Of a DNA stretch of 64,000 bases, positions 11,461 through 22,300 are shown one piece after another (within the stretch, counting starts at the first letter, position 1; every line of letters starts with the position of its first letter). Under the pieces are notes generated by a model. The model worked only from the letters and a program-made list of their open reading frames with translations, did not search any database and was not told where the DNA came from. The stretch covers positions 124,001 to 188,000 of the forward strand of contig FWWN02000650.1 of the NCBI GenBank assembly GCA_900175165.2, read 5' to 3'. The DNA is from Rhizomucor pusillus (Eukaryota; Mucoromycota; Mucoromycetes; Mucorales; Lichtheimiaceae). The translations under genes and the position numbers were made by a program.

Positions 11461-11996
11461 GCATCTTGTCCAACAACCCTAGTCATAGAAAAAAAAATCG
11501 ACCTTTTTTCTTGTATGTACTTTAGACCTTTTGTTACATATCGTAGGCTACTTGGCATCAAAAAGCGGATGGCAAAAGCGCGAGAAAAATGAAAAATAGA
11601 CGTGTAGTCGTTTGGATATGCACAATTCATCATGTCATCCATCCCCGACCCAGTGTACCCATTCCTTATTGTGCGAAGAAGACTGAATAAGTAGAGTTGA
11701 GGTTCAGCAGCCGCTGGTTTGAAAGCAGGATCTGCAATGCAATGCAAGCGCAACAGACAAGAAACAGCTGGAAGGGATGAATTCACTAAACTTTTTTCCC
11801 TTTCTCTCTCTCTCTGTGTGTGTGTGTGTCTCTCCAGTTGCTTTCTTTTCTTGCTCCTTATCCCTGTTCCACAACCATCGCCACGCCATTCATATCAACT
11901 TCCTATACATACAACTATTTACGTGCGCACACGCCTTGATTTTCCGCCTTTGGGTGCATCCACTTTTTACATATCCATTCGGTCTTGCCCTACAAC
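11461..11996. other. Intergenic region, TIM10 3' end and promoter
   Basis: TIM10 3' sequence followed by a strong CT-rich stretch (about 11790-11860) with a GT repeat, a promoter pattern shared with other genes in this window. No gene seen. Confidence 0.5.
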
Positions 11997-13933
11997 ATGG
12001 CAACGATGACAAGAACAACAACAGCAGCAGCAACAAATAACATTGTCTCGTTCGACGTCAGTGAGCTCGTCCAGTTATTGCAAGTGCATCTGCCACAGCT
12101 TCGCCTTGAGGCTATTGTCTATGCAAGTATTTCAAATATTTATATACAATCTTATGCATCGCTCTGGTGGGAGATTGGGCATGCGAAAAGAAAAGAAAAG
12201 AAAAGAAAAGAAAAGGGATATGTGCAGCTCTTTGTGGGTGGTGGAGAGAAAGGGAGAGATCCGCCTCTAAGGAGATCCAGCAACTAAACCTTGCTTCTCT
12301 TCCTTTCCCTATTTTTTACCTTAAACTTTCAGGAACACAAGGCTCAGATGGAAGATAACAAGGAACAATACCGTCTTCTTTGCAAAGAAGCAGACAGCTT
12401 ACGAAAGGTATATACATAAATACACCGTTTTATCCGAATGAAAAGAAAAGAATATTTAAAAAAAGGTTGCATGTTCAACAAGAAACTATCGTCGATTTTG
12501 CAAGACAATGATGCATGCCGCAAAGCGCAGGAACGGATGGAAGCGCAGCTGTATGCTCAGCAGCAAGAATTGGCTGAAGCCCAACGGGAAATACAGCAAC
12601 TTACGAAGCAGAAACGAGATCTGGAGAAACGGCTGGAAATCGAAGTATGGGTCCACAAGAACAAGGGGCGAATATAGTCATCGGCATTTTACTGATAGGG
12701 CTAAATTAGCTGCACAGTTACGAGAGTGACCGGCTCATGTGGCATCAAAGAGAGACCGAGCTATGCAGTGAACTAAAGCGGCGGGCGCAGGATGGTTGGC
12801 GTTGCCACGGACAACAGCCGAGGCGGACGCGAAGCGCGACAGCGTCCAATGTCTGGAACCGGGACAGCCTCGCGGTTATTGAGGAAACACGTGAGTTGAT
12901 GATATATTTGGGTGTATATCCGGTTCTTACAATAATACTTAGAGAAATGGAATGACTACGGTGCCACCACCGCATTGCAAATCAAAGATACCAAGACCCG
13001 AGCGCAGGAGAGGCTGCTGGCAGACTTTGCCGCGCAAGTGGAACAGCAGAAACGCATCATCGAGGATGCAGTCCTGACGACAAAGGCACAGGCATCACGG
13101 GTCGAAGAACTAGAAAAAGAGTTGTTTAGTGTGAAGCAGTTGAATGCATCTCTAATGGAAGATAACGAGAGTTATCAAACACTCCTGCGAGAAAAGACCA
13201 TGACCGGCGAGTTTCTAAAGGTATGGCTGCTGCTCCCCCTTTGTCCGCCCTCGACCGTTCCTTAATTTTACGTCATTATTTTTTGACACATCGTTGCCAC
13301 AATAGAAGGTGGAAGAAGAACAGGAGCAACAAGAGGAGAATCAACCATCAACGTTAGCAGCTGAGCTCGGCAAAACGACGTCAGGTCATCCCGGTAACAA
13401 TGAAAACGAAACGGTGACGAGTAAGTATAAAGCGCAAACGCAACAATCCTTTTCTAACATGTTTTATTGGCTGTGCTGCGCTGCTTTTGCCTGCATTGCA
13501 TTGTACAGAATTAGCCGAGGAAGTCCGCACGCTGCAGGAGTCCAACAAAGCACTAACTCTGTATATGAATAAGATCCTGATGAAAATCGTCGATAACCAG
13601 GAACTCGTGGATATCCTCAACATTGACGTCGATGAGGATGAGCAGCAGCAGCAGTTGAGCGGCAGACCAGATGACTCGAAGCAACCAGTAGTTTCTATCG
13701 ATTCTTCGTCCGTTACAAAGTCAGCGGAATCTAACCTCGCAAAACAATCAAATACACGGCCCAGGAGGAGTACTATATCTTCCTGGATATCGACCCCAAA
13801 GCAATCCGTTGCAACTGAATCTCCCACCGTCGTTGTCCGTCACAGAAGCCAGACTAATGCCGGGCAGACTACCTCTTCTGGTGGCAGCGGCGGCTGGTCG
13901 AGAGCGCTTAAACGCATGACAGCGGTGCTGTAA
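11997..13933 (+). CDS. Fungal coiled-coil protein, function unknown
   Basis: Seven exons: 11997..12122, 12333..12407, 12483..12644, 12710..12890, 12943..13220, 13306..13420, 13509..13933, giving 453 residues. Most is coiled coil (ERMEAQLYAQQQELAEAQRE, FAAQVEQQKRIIEDAV, SRVEELEKELFSVKQLN). A more conserved-looking block follows: LQESNKALTLYMNKILMKI, then acidic, Ser-rich and basic segments (WSRALKRMTAVL at the end). I recall the NKALTLYxNKI pattern from fungal M-protein-like coiled-coil proteins but cannot name a function; a scaffold or Rab-effector role would be a guess. The first intron (210 nt) needs a GC donor (12123 GCAAGT) to keep phase 0. The exon 3 and exon 4 acceptors were chosen by frame. 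Confidence 0.72.
12186..12215 (+). repeat. (AAAAG)6 microsatellite in an intron
   Basis: Six perfect AAAAG units inside the first intron of the coiled-coil gene. Likely length-variable; no functional sign. Confidence 0.9.
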
Positions 13934-14214
13934 CGGAAAGTTTCTCTTTTTCTCTTTTTCTGCCCGGATCATTCCCCGGTTTTATTTCTTGTACATTTCT
14001 TACTATGATATCTAGTTTTTCTCTTTTACAATACGACCAATCATACTCATGAGCTTCTTTCTCTCTCCCTCTGTAAGAGATCATGTGCTCTGGTGTGACT
14101 GGAAGGAAGCAATACGAAAATCGGGCTTTTTGAATCGAGATGTTCTCCATCCTTCCAAGGCAACTCCGCTTTTGTTCGCTTTGTTTTCCACGGGAGACTT
14201 GAATATTCCACGAT

Positions 14215-15030
14215 ATGAGCAGTGCAGGTCGGCCAACGCCAGACAGCTCCCGCGCTCAAGACACCACCTCACCTTCCTCTTCTTCCACTCCAAACCCACC
14301 TGCTTCAAATATGGAATACATTGGACCTATTAGAAGGAACCATGCAAGTAATCGCTCTGCACATCGGTTCGACCCACTCTCGACATCGTCTATTCCCATG
14401 ACAGACCGTGCTTTTATCGAGTTTACCCGGTGCTTATACCAAGCCAAGTCGATCGTCAAGGAGCTGCAAACATTTAGCGATTCCCTCTGTCCCGGTCTGC
14501 GGTTATCACCATTCAACGGTCATTCGGCATCATCATCGCTGTACGATCCACGGCTAGCTTCGAAGGAATTTGTACAACAAGTGTATCAATACGTGGGCAA
14601 TACGTTTCAAAAATTCTCTAGGCTGTGCAAGGTGCTGCTACTGATATTGGACAAGATGGAGAAGACACCGCATGTAAGAAGGGAACGCATTGATTCATTT
14701 CGGACGGAAGTGTGGGAGCAAGTCCGGATAGCAACGGACACAAAGGAATTGCTTACGTCTTATATCCAGCATTACGTCGAAAATAACAAACTCTCACCGA
14801 CGTCCCCGACTCCAAATACACCTATCACCGGCGGCAGCAGCAGCAGCAGCAGTCGACCATCTAAGATTAACCACAACAATACCGCCCCTACCTCGTCGTT
14901 ATCCTCCTCCTCCATATCCCCCAACATTTCCACGTCATCTACTACTTTCCCGTCATCGTCATCCTTTCAGCCTCCAACGTCTGCTGCCTCCTCTAGTCCA
15001 GGATCGTCATCGCCATCTACGTACATATAG
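14215..15030 (+). CDS. Ser/Pro-rich orphan protein with helical core
   Basis: Single-exon 271-residue protein that I do not recognise. Layout: disordered Ser/Pro-rich N-terminus (about 1-35), a helical core of about 130 residues (RAFIEFTRCLYQAKSIVKEL, KEFVQQVYQYVGNTFQKF, LCKVLLLILDKMEK, TELLTSYIQHYVENN-like end), and a long Ser/Thr/Pro tail to the C-terminus. No transmembrane segment or catalytic motif is evident. The start is the first ATG after a stop-rich leader. The tail has short Ser repeats coded by AGC and TCN runs. The core looks like a helical-bundle interaction domain; that is inference from composition. Confidence 0.6.
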   Translation: MSSAGRPTPDSSRAQDTTSPSSSSTPNPPASNMEYIGPIRRNHASNRSAHRFDPLSTSSIPMTDRAFIEFTRCLYQAKSIVKELQTFSDSLCPGLRLSPFNGHSASSSLYDPRLASKEFVQQVYQYVGNTFQKFSRLCKVLLLILDKMEKTPHVRRERIDSFRTEVWEQVRIATDTKELLTSYIQHYVENNKLSPTSPTPNTPITGGSSSSSSRPSKINHNNTAPTSSLSSSSISPNISTSSTTFPSSSSFQPPTSAASSSPGSSSPSTYI

Positions 15031-15419
15031 GATTTATCGATCGAAAGGAGGAACTGTCGAACCCGCTGGATTGTCTACAGTCTGGTCTAGCATACTTAAA
15101 AAGCCACGATACGATTTCAAAGCACGAATATCTACCACGCTTCTGCAAAAAGAGGTAGATCAATCGATACATGTAGCATCATTCCCACCTCAATATTTGT
15201 CCTTATTACACTTTTGCGCTTTTCCTGTTGTAAAATAGTTTCTTCTTTCTTTCTCTCGCACACACACACACTCTCTCACTTTTTACTTTGCTCTTGTTGT
15301 TTGTATACTTTCCCAATCTGCACTTATATCTATCCCTCAACTGTTTAATAGCATCCTCCCCTGAACAAGGCACAGTAACAACTACAACCATTGGACCGGT
15401 TTCTTTTCGTTTTTCTACA

Positions 15420-15625
15420 ATGTCTGCAAATATTGACGTAGATATCCTCCAACGTAATATACCCGCTGTAAGCCGCTCATCGATGGTGCTACCAATATTT
15501 GGATTCTACTTACGGTGCCATTGCAAAATTGTCGATATGGCGGTTTTTAGACTGCGACGCGACGATCAATTTGTCGTTCACTCACACAGATAAGACCGAA
15601 GACAAACCACCATCACTGCCGATAA
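15420..15625 (+). other. Possible short spliced gene, doubtful
   Basis: An ATG at 15420 (MSANIDVDILQRNIPA) runs to a good donor gtaagc at 15468 and an acceptor tttttag at 15550. Splicing in phase 0 gives 40 residues ending at TAA 15623-15625, with AATAAA near 15642. CT- and CA-rich promoter-like sequence precedes it (15240-15280). The second exon composition is not convincing, so this may be a short non-coding transcript. Confidence 0.25.
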
Positions 15626-18162
15626 GCAACTGTGCGATGTTAAATAAAGCTCATTGTGTAAATACACTTAAAGTTTGTAGCAAGTCTTTAAAGAGATGCT
15701 CTTTTTGGCAGTATTTGCCGTGAACCAATTGTGCCTGGCTTGCCCGATCTGTTATTACTTTAGCAATCGACTCAATAATTGAAGCGCGATCATGGCAAAG
15801 TTACTTGTAGAAAATGGATTCCTTTATCCCACACTGTAGATTTTTTCCCTATATGCCTTTGTTCGGAAACGCCCTGATTTGATGATCCAAACGGTCAAGA
15901 CGATAACAAATGCTCTGATCGTATTCTGACGGGTCCGTGCCGGTGTTCAGTATCAGCTAATGATATTTCTTTCCCATTCATGCGACGGGCAATGCAGCGA
16001 ATAATCCAAAAACGTAACCTAGCTGTATAGATGACATGATACCTATCTATCTTTATATCATAGAAGAATTGACGTAGTTAAGCGACGAAGATAGCAATAC
16101 AATCAGGAGCAAATAAGATGCACGGGAAAGAAATGAAAAAGGGAGGATATCGGAGGAACAAAAGGTTTTTAATACACTAATCGTATCCAACTGAATAATC
16201 ATACATATTAAGAAAAAGCATTCCCGGAATTTACCGGGGACCTCCCACGCGCCTAAGATATAATGGTATAATACGTATCTTTGTCAAATACAAGGACAAT
16301 AGGAAGACTCACCGTATGACTGGTGGTTAGGGGGTGATTCAAGAAAATCAGGACTCACACCCGAAGGCGGTCTGTGGTGGAAGCTGCCCCGGTTCGCATG
16401 AAGTGATACAGCTGGGCTAAACGAGTCCAACTGATTAGAACTGAATATTCGATATTGGGCACTGGATATTGAAGCAACTCACCGTGGATAAAAAAGCAAG
16501 AGTAATGTGAAAGCAAATGTGTGTTAAGCGAATGCACCAGGGTCAGGACAGTGAGGCTACTTCTAGGACAGGTAAATCAAGTACTGTGAGTGCCACTGAT
16601 CCCAATAAGCAAAAGTACAACAAGCTTACCAGGATGCAACGAAAAACGAAGCAGAGCCAAAGGACAACAAACACAAATGCTTCATCTTTTTATATATTTT
16701 GTCTATGTACTCATGATCATATGCTGTTACGTATTATGGTTTCAGTGATCTACAGTGATCATTACGTCTGAAGGCTGTCTGCGAAGTTTCGTATGTCAAC
16801 CTAGCAGGGAGCTTATCAGTAAAACATATAACCTGATCAGAGTCTTGTCTATAGAAAAATACGCAGCGCGCTTATGCATCCAAGCTAACACCATTGAACA
16901 ACCTGTGCAGTTGCACAAAAAGCCAGCTTTTAATAACGGTATGCATGTAGTATGAAGAAGATACTTTGGATGGGCAAGCGTGGGTCTGGAATATGTAAAC
17001 GACATTGACAGTCTCTGTATGCATAAGAAAAAATGTTATGCCTGTCATGACTGCACCAAAGTTCTTTCAGGTTAACTTCATGATTGATGGTCCTTCATTA
17101 TCGGTGAGCCATGCAGCAATGGAAAAGGAATGGATTTCATACAGCGCTATCCATTTTATACTGGTCGAATACGAAAAAGTCGATACGTATTCTGCTTTTT
17201 GATGGAGGTTATAGGGAGTAGAAAAGTAATGTCCATTTGCAGTTTGGCAGGTAGAATAGACATCAATCTTTGTGGCGAAGTCGAGTTTGAAAATATTTGG
17301 ATATTCAGTATTGTATATGCACTATATCCATATCTAGCCAATAACCAACTGAAAGGTAGACAGGGGCAGAGTTATGAGAGCAAACCCTTTGGGTGGAAAA
17401 CATACTACATTGAATGAGCAGCTAAATGGATATGTCGTTTAGGGTGGAAACATGTTGTACTATATTGGAATGAGTAAAGCACTTATAAGCAATATAAAAT
17501 CTTCTCGTGCAAAAACATGTTCAATTAATTAATAGACAATGGCTACTAATGAGGAAGACTTTTTGTAATTGGACGTAATGATATATTCGGATAGAGCAGT
17601 GCAATTTCTCCGTTTATGTCCTTTTCATATGTGTCAATGTGGAGCTTTGGGCAACTAAGGCAAATATAGCAATGCATCCAGTTATAACCTTGATGTTACA
17701 GGGTTAAGAAACGTGGAGGAGGCCTCAGCGTGATTTAGCAATGCTGGCGACCAAGTGAGGTTATGAACCCAGACCATGTGCGTACAGCGACGCATTTTGA
17801 TTTTCCGAAGTTCATGCGGGCGGCCGGCGGTGGGTTGAGTGCCCTGGCGCCTGTGGTCGCTCATGACGCCTCCTTTCCATGTGCAGTGCGAGTGGCTTCG
17901 GCACAGTTGGGTCACCAATCCCTTTTTTGATTTTTTTGCCCTTATCCCTTCTTTTCCTACCACCCACGCAAAGCTTACAAGAAAGAAAAGGTAGTTGTAA
18001 TGGTTCCTGCTATCTTCGTTCTGCACAGACTGCACGGACCTCCTCTTTCTCCTCCTCACTCCCAAGTTCCGCCACACCTCTTCTGCACCCTCCTCTGCAG
18101 ATACCACCACTGTCGTTCAGAAACTTACGTATACCTCATTTAACAGGTCCTTGTTTCTCAGA
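15626..18162. other. Gene-poor region 15.6-18.2 kb
   Basis: About 2.5 kb without a confident gene. Bases 16180-16640 (minus strand) hold a possible spliced locus, listed separately. The rest is AT-rich with short frames only. The right end (17880-18160) is CT-rich and ends in taacag at 18145, suggesting promoter or 5' UTR intron of the zinc-finger gene. Confidence 0.5.
16180..16640 (-). other. Candidate short spliced locus, minus strand
   Basis: Reading the minus strand, four donor/acceptor pairs follow one another within 400 bases: gtaagc at 16629 to cacag at 16584; gtgagt at 16482 to atcag at 16431; gtgagt near 16358 to accag at 16320; gtgagt at 16312 to cttag at 16254. They would leave exons of about 100, 70, 7 and over 60 bases. 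One exon reads RLAQLYHFMRTGAASTTDRLR and the last can read AWEVPGKFRECFF, but I could not obtain a single long frame with an ATG. Either a small multi-exon gene whose ends I missed or a spliced non-coding RNA. Confidence 0.3.
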
Positions 18163-19071
18163 ATGTCGTCTTCGCTCACGTTCCAGCTTCGCCAGCAGCA
18201 ACAGAAGCTTGCACCTAGCGGTAGCGACAATAGTCTTCCTTCGCCGCCCAACTCATCTTACGGTGATGAAGCTGCGGCCGCGGCAGCCGTAAGCAACGAA
18301 GTCTGTAACGGTAGCGGGGCCTCCAAGGACAAGGACCAAAACGACGTAAACGTGCGCAGGGACTCACTACCTGCCGTTTTCAATGCTCTCACTTTGCAAC
18401 AATATTCCACTTCCCTTCCTGAAAATTATACCATCGACCATTCCTCCCCTATTCCCATACAGTCTACCACTCGCAAATCATCCCAACGCACAGAATCCTC
18501 TTCTCCGTACTCCCACAGTCAGCACCATCACCATCATCATCATTTGCTGTCTACTACAGCAACTGCTGCTGCCACTGGCGGCCGCACTATCCGCAACGGT
18601 ACCATGCGTCGGTCAGCTGAGCCCGCCGCCGCATCGTCCCTTCCTGCTTCTCATGGCCGAAAAGGTCGATACATGTCCGAATCCCCTGGAAAAGGTTACC
18701 ATCGCTGCGAGGAATGCGGCAAAGTGTATAAGCATCCAAACTGTCTCTCCAAACATCGGTGGGAGCACTCTGAACAGTGGGAGCTCACCAGCAAGTTGCT
18801 TCTCACCAAGCATCAGCAAGTCCAAATGCTCGAGGCAGCTGCCATCCTGCTCAGTATGGATGCTCAGCGGGTCGAGCAGCTGCAGCAAAGAGATAGACAA
18901 GACCAACAACAGCAAAAGGACGATGATGACGACGATGACGATAATGAATCCATTCATGTTGACGATGACGATGATGACGATGATCTAGTGGATATGGAAA
19001 TGGAACCCACTCCCTCCAATACATCCTCACCCTCCTTATTGCCTACTTCGTTCCCTCACGGTGATGACTGA
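18163..19071 (+). CDS. Single C2H2 zinc-finger protein
   Basis: Single-exon 302-residue protein, probably nuclear. The only finger is near residue 180: YHRCEECGKVYKHPNCLSKH, with His-Ser-Glu following so that C-x2-C and H-x4-H spacing is kept (HRWEH). It is followed by a helix EQWELTSKLLLTKHQQVQML and EAAAILLSM. I recall the same finger plus helix in other fungal C2H2 proteins, which suggests one conserved unit. The flanks are low complexity: Gln and Ala runs, a seven-His run, and two Asp runs near the C-terminus. Likely a DNA-binding regulator; targets unknown. The ATG at 18163 follows a CT-rich leader; an ATG-free frame extends upstream. Confidence 0.75.
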   Translation: MSSSLTFQLRQQQQKLAPSGSDNSLPSPPNSSYGDEAAAAAAVSNEVCNGSGASKDKDQNDVNVRRDSLPAVFNALTLQQYSTSLPENYTIDHSSPIPIQSTTRKSSQRTESSSPYSHSQHHHHHHHLLSTTATAAATGGRTIRNGTMRRSAEPAAASSLPASHGRKGRYMSESPGKGYHRCEECGKVYKHPNCLSKHRWEHSEQWELTSKLLLTKHQQVQMLEAAAILLSMDAQRVEQLQQRDRQDQQQQKDDDDDDDDNESIHVDDDDDDDDLVDMEMEPTPSNTSSPSLLPTSFPHGDD

Positions 19072-19313
19072 AGAATGGAGGTACATTTATGTTATATTAT
19101 CAGTTGCTTTTTTTGCTACATCGTCTATCCTCAGTGCCCACCCTTTATATATGCCCTTACAGCCCAGTGATTGTATATTTCCCTCCTTTTTTTTGAATTT
19201 TGGAAAAAGAGTTTACAAAGCAAAGAAGCAGCGGAAGGTTGCACCAAAATGTCGTGCGTAAAGATCAGTCTTCTCGCCAAAATTGCATTCTCATCCCCTT
19301 CTTTTTCTTTTTA

Positions 19314-22300
19314 ATGGATAGCAGCCAGCCCCATACGCCGTCTAGCAGTAAGCGTCGGCACAATTCCATGGAACAAGAAGATATACTAGATACCCTGACA
19401 TCACGCGCTTCACTCGATCTATCCACCTTCCTGTGGCAATCGCCAAGTTTGTTTGATCATCAATTCACTCTAGATACCAAACGTGTGATCTTTGAAAAAT
19501 GCTATTCCTGGCTCTGGCAAAACGAGGAAGAACTTATGAGACAGTACTTTTATCCCGATCGCCAACACTGGGACGATTCGATCGCACGACTGTTGCAGAA
19601 TCACCGTGGCGACACATTGCCTTTCGATCAGCTCACTTCAAACAACGGCGATGTTCCTGTGAGTTCTTCATCTCGAGAAATATGTGGCCGGCTGTTTCGC
19701 AAAGGAGAGCCGGTGTACCGGTGCAGGACTTGCGCGCTCGACGACACATGTGTTTTATGCAGCAAATGCTTTAATGCAAGCAACCACGATGACCACGATG
19801 TATTTGTATCTATCAGCACCGGCTCAGGGGGATGTTGCGACTGCAGCGACCCAGAAGCATGGAAAGTCCCACTCCACTGCTCGTTGCACCACCATTCATT
19901 GAAAAAGAAAGGCTCCCGCATACCTGCACATATCGCAAATCACATTCGCACAAGCATTCACACCATATTGGAATTCGCATTGGAAGTATTTGCAGTCACT
20001 CCCGAAGAAGTATCTTTGCCACGCAGCGATGCAGACATTGTACAAAGTGGACAGCAAGTCGCAGCTGCTTTGCGTCAGCTAGGTATCCCGACACGGAGTC
20101 CGCCGCCTGAAAAGAGACACCGAGAGGATGCGTCCATGGATACCGATGACGAAATTTATGCATGTGTAGTTTGGAACGACGAAGCGCATTCTTTTGTTCA
20201 TGTCTGTGAAACAATACAGGAAACATTAGAATGCAGCTACGACGAAGCGAAAAAAGTAACAGACACGATACATATTCGTGGAAGATGCGTTCTCGGTACA
20301 TCATCCAACCTCGAAGACCTACGAAATTTGGCAGCTCCGTTGCTACATATTAATCTTGGTGTCACAATACGACCTGCACGGGATGTATTTCGAGAACAAG
20401 TCGCCGCATTGTTGCTAGACTGGCTGCAACAAATTGCATGCGAGCCTTTACCCATTAATCAGGACGGATTAATACGAACGGTACTGTGCGAGGAATTGAC
20501 ATCACCGTTCTCCTTACCCAAACCATTGGTAACCGTTGCACGGTCGAAATCCGAGGACAAAAACAAGGACAAAGATAAAGATAAAGACGACGTGGGCGAT
20601 GCGCATGTAGACGGAGAGGATACAGTCATGGTTGATGTAAACAGTATCGTAGCAGAGGAAAAGGTACAAGTATCCTCATCAACATCGGGCTCTGCTTCAA
20701 GTTCTTCAAGCAAAAATGTGCAACCGAGAGGGGATGTCGCAAGCATCGACTGGGACCCAGCATCGATGGTGGAGGACTACCGACATCTAGCGGAATTAGA
20801 GGCTAAATTTGATACAGAGATGCTACCTTCACGTGTAACAGCGGACTGGAACGATCAAGAAGAAATGCAAACAATGGCTCTAGACATACAAACAGAATTT
20901 GAGCAGACTTTGCAACTCGATTACTTTCTACTGTATGATTTGCGGCTTTGGAAGGAAGTGCGCCTGGCCTTGCGCGAGCTGTACATAGCGACTCTCATGA
21001 CGGACGCATCCTATAAAAAGATATTAGGTGAACTTTATCAATTTAATATCTCCAAAAGTATCCTGAATGATACTAATTTATTATTACCTAGGTAAACGAC
21101 TAACAAGAAATTATGCTCGACTGGCCGAATCATTCCTCTTCCGAGATCGTGAACCTGAAAACTCTGTTATCCTATTTTCTGTACAATTACTTACCGTACC
21201 GTCAATTGCCGTATTGCTCGTAACCGAGTATCATTTCTTTGGACTGATTTGTTCCAACCTGATGGCCTTCTTCATCACCGAGCAGATCTACTATTTGCCA
21301 CCACTGGAACGACGTGAACTACCGACAAGACTCAACTGCGATTCTCGTGCATTCAGGACTCGGCGATATTTCAACTCTTTCCATGATATAAGATATATTC
21401 TCAACGTCGATCTCCTTAAGCCTATCATTGCACAGACTCCAGTGTATCTACGCCAGTTTCTCGATCTTATTGCGCTTTTCCAGGCGATGAACCCTCAAGT
21501 TCGGCAGAAAGATACGCACGTCGAATATGAATCTGATATGTGGATCAATGCTTTTAACGTTACTGTACAAATTGCAAAAAGCTGCAAATGTCTTGCGGAA
21601 TGTTTCAAAAGCCTGGATGGTGACAGGATACAAGCGACTCAAGCAACAATCCGTGCTGTGGCTAGAATTACCAAACACATTGATGGCTGGGGCTTGGGTG
21701 CAGAAGAGGAGCCGGGCAAGTCACCTCCTGTACCTGCAACGTCGGATTGCAAATACCATACCATCACGTTTCCGCAAGTAGGCAGTTTGGAGGTCATTGA
21801 TTATGATATTGCGTCTCAGCCGGTATCTTTCCACCATCCCCTACACTGGTTGCTAGCTGGAATATTGGATGCATCCAGTTGGGTGGATGAGCAAGCACTT
21901 AGTGCGGCTGGATGGGATACATCTTTTGGGGAAATTATCACCGCATGGAGAGGTGAGAAATCTGTCGATGCGGCACTTTTACCTGTTTTCGATTTTCCTA
22001 TCCGGACTCTGGCTTTCTCGGCGCAGATCAGGGCTGGTGTCTGGGTAAGAAATGGCTTCAGTGTCAAGAATCAGGTTCGTGTAAAATTACCTATCTGAAG
22101 ACTTCCAGTCTGCTAACCGTTCGTGATAGGTCTTGCATTACAGAGACATTACATTGAGGGAATCCCTTTACGACAGCGATGTCTTTTTGCTACAAACGGC
22201 GCTCGTTACTGTGGACCAGAATCGTGTGCTAGCAACTCTTATTGACCGCTACAATTTGGTGAACTGGTTCTCGAGCAAGGCAGAGGAGCATCCGATTTAT

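Noticed and set aside
19200..19313. Upstream extension of UBR1
   Set aside because: No ATG in frame; the sequence is T-rich leader.
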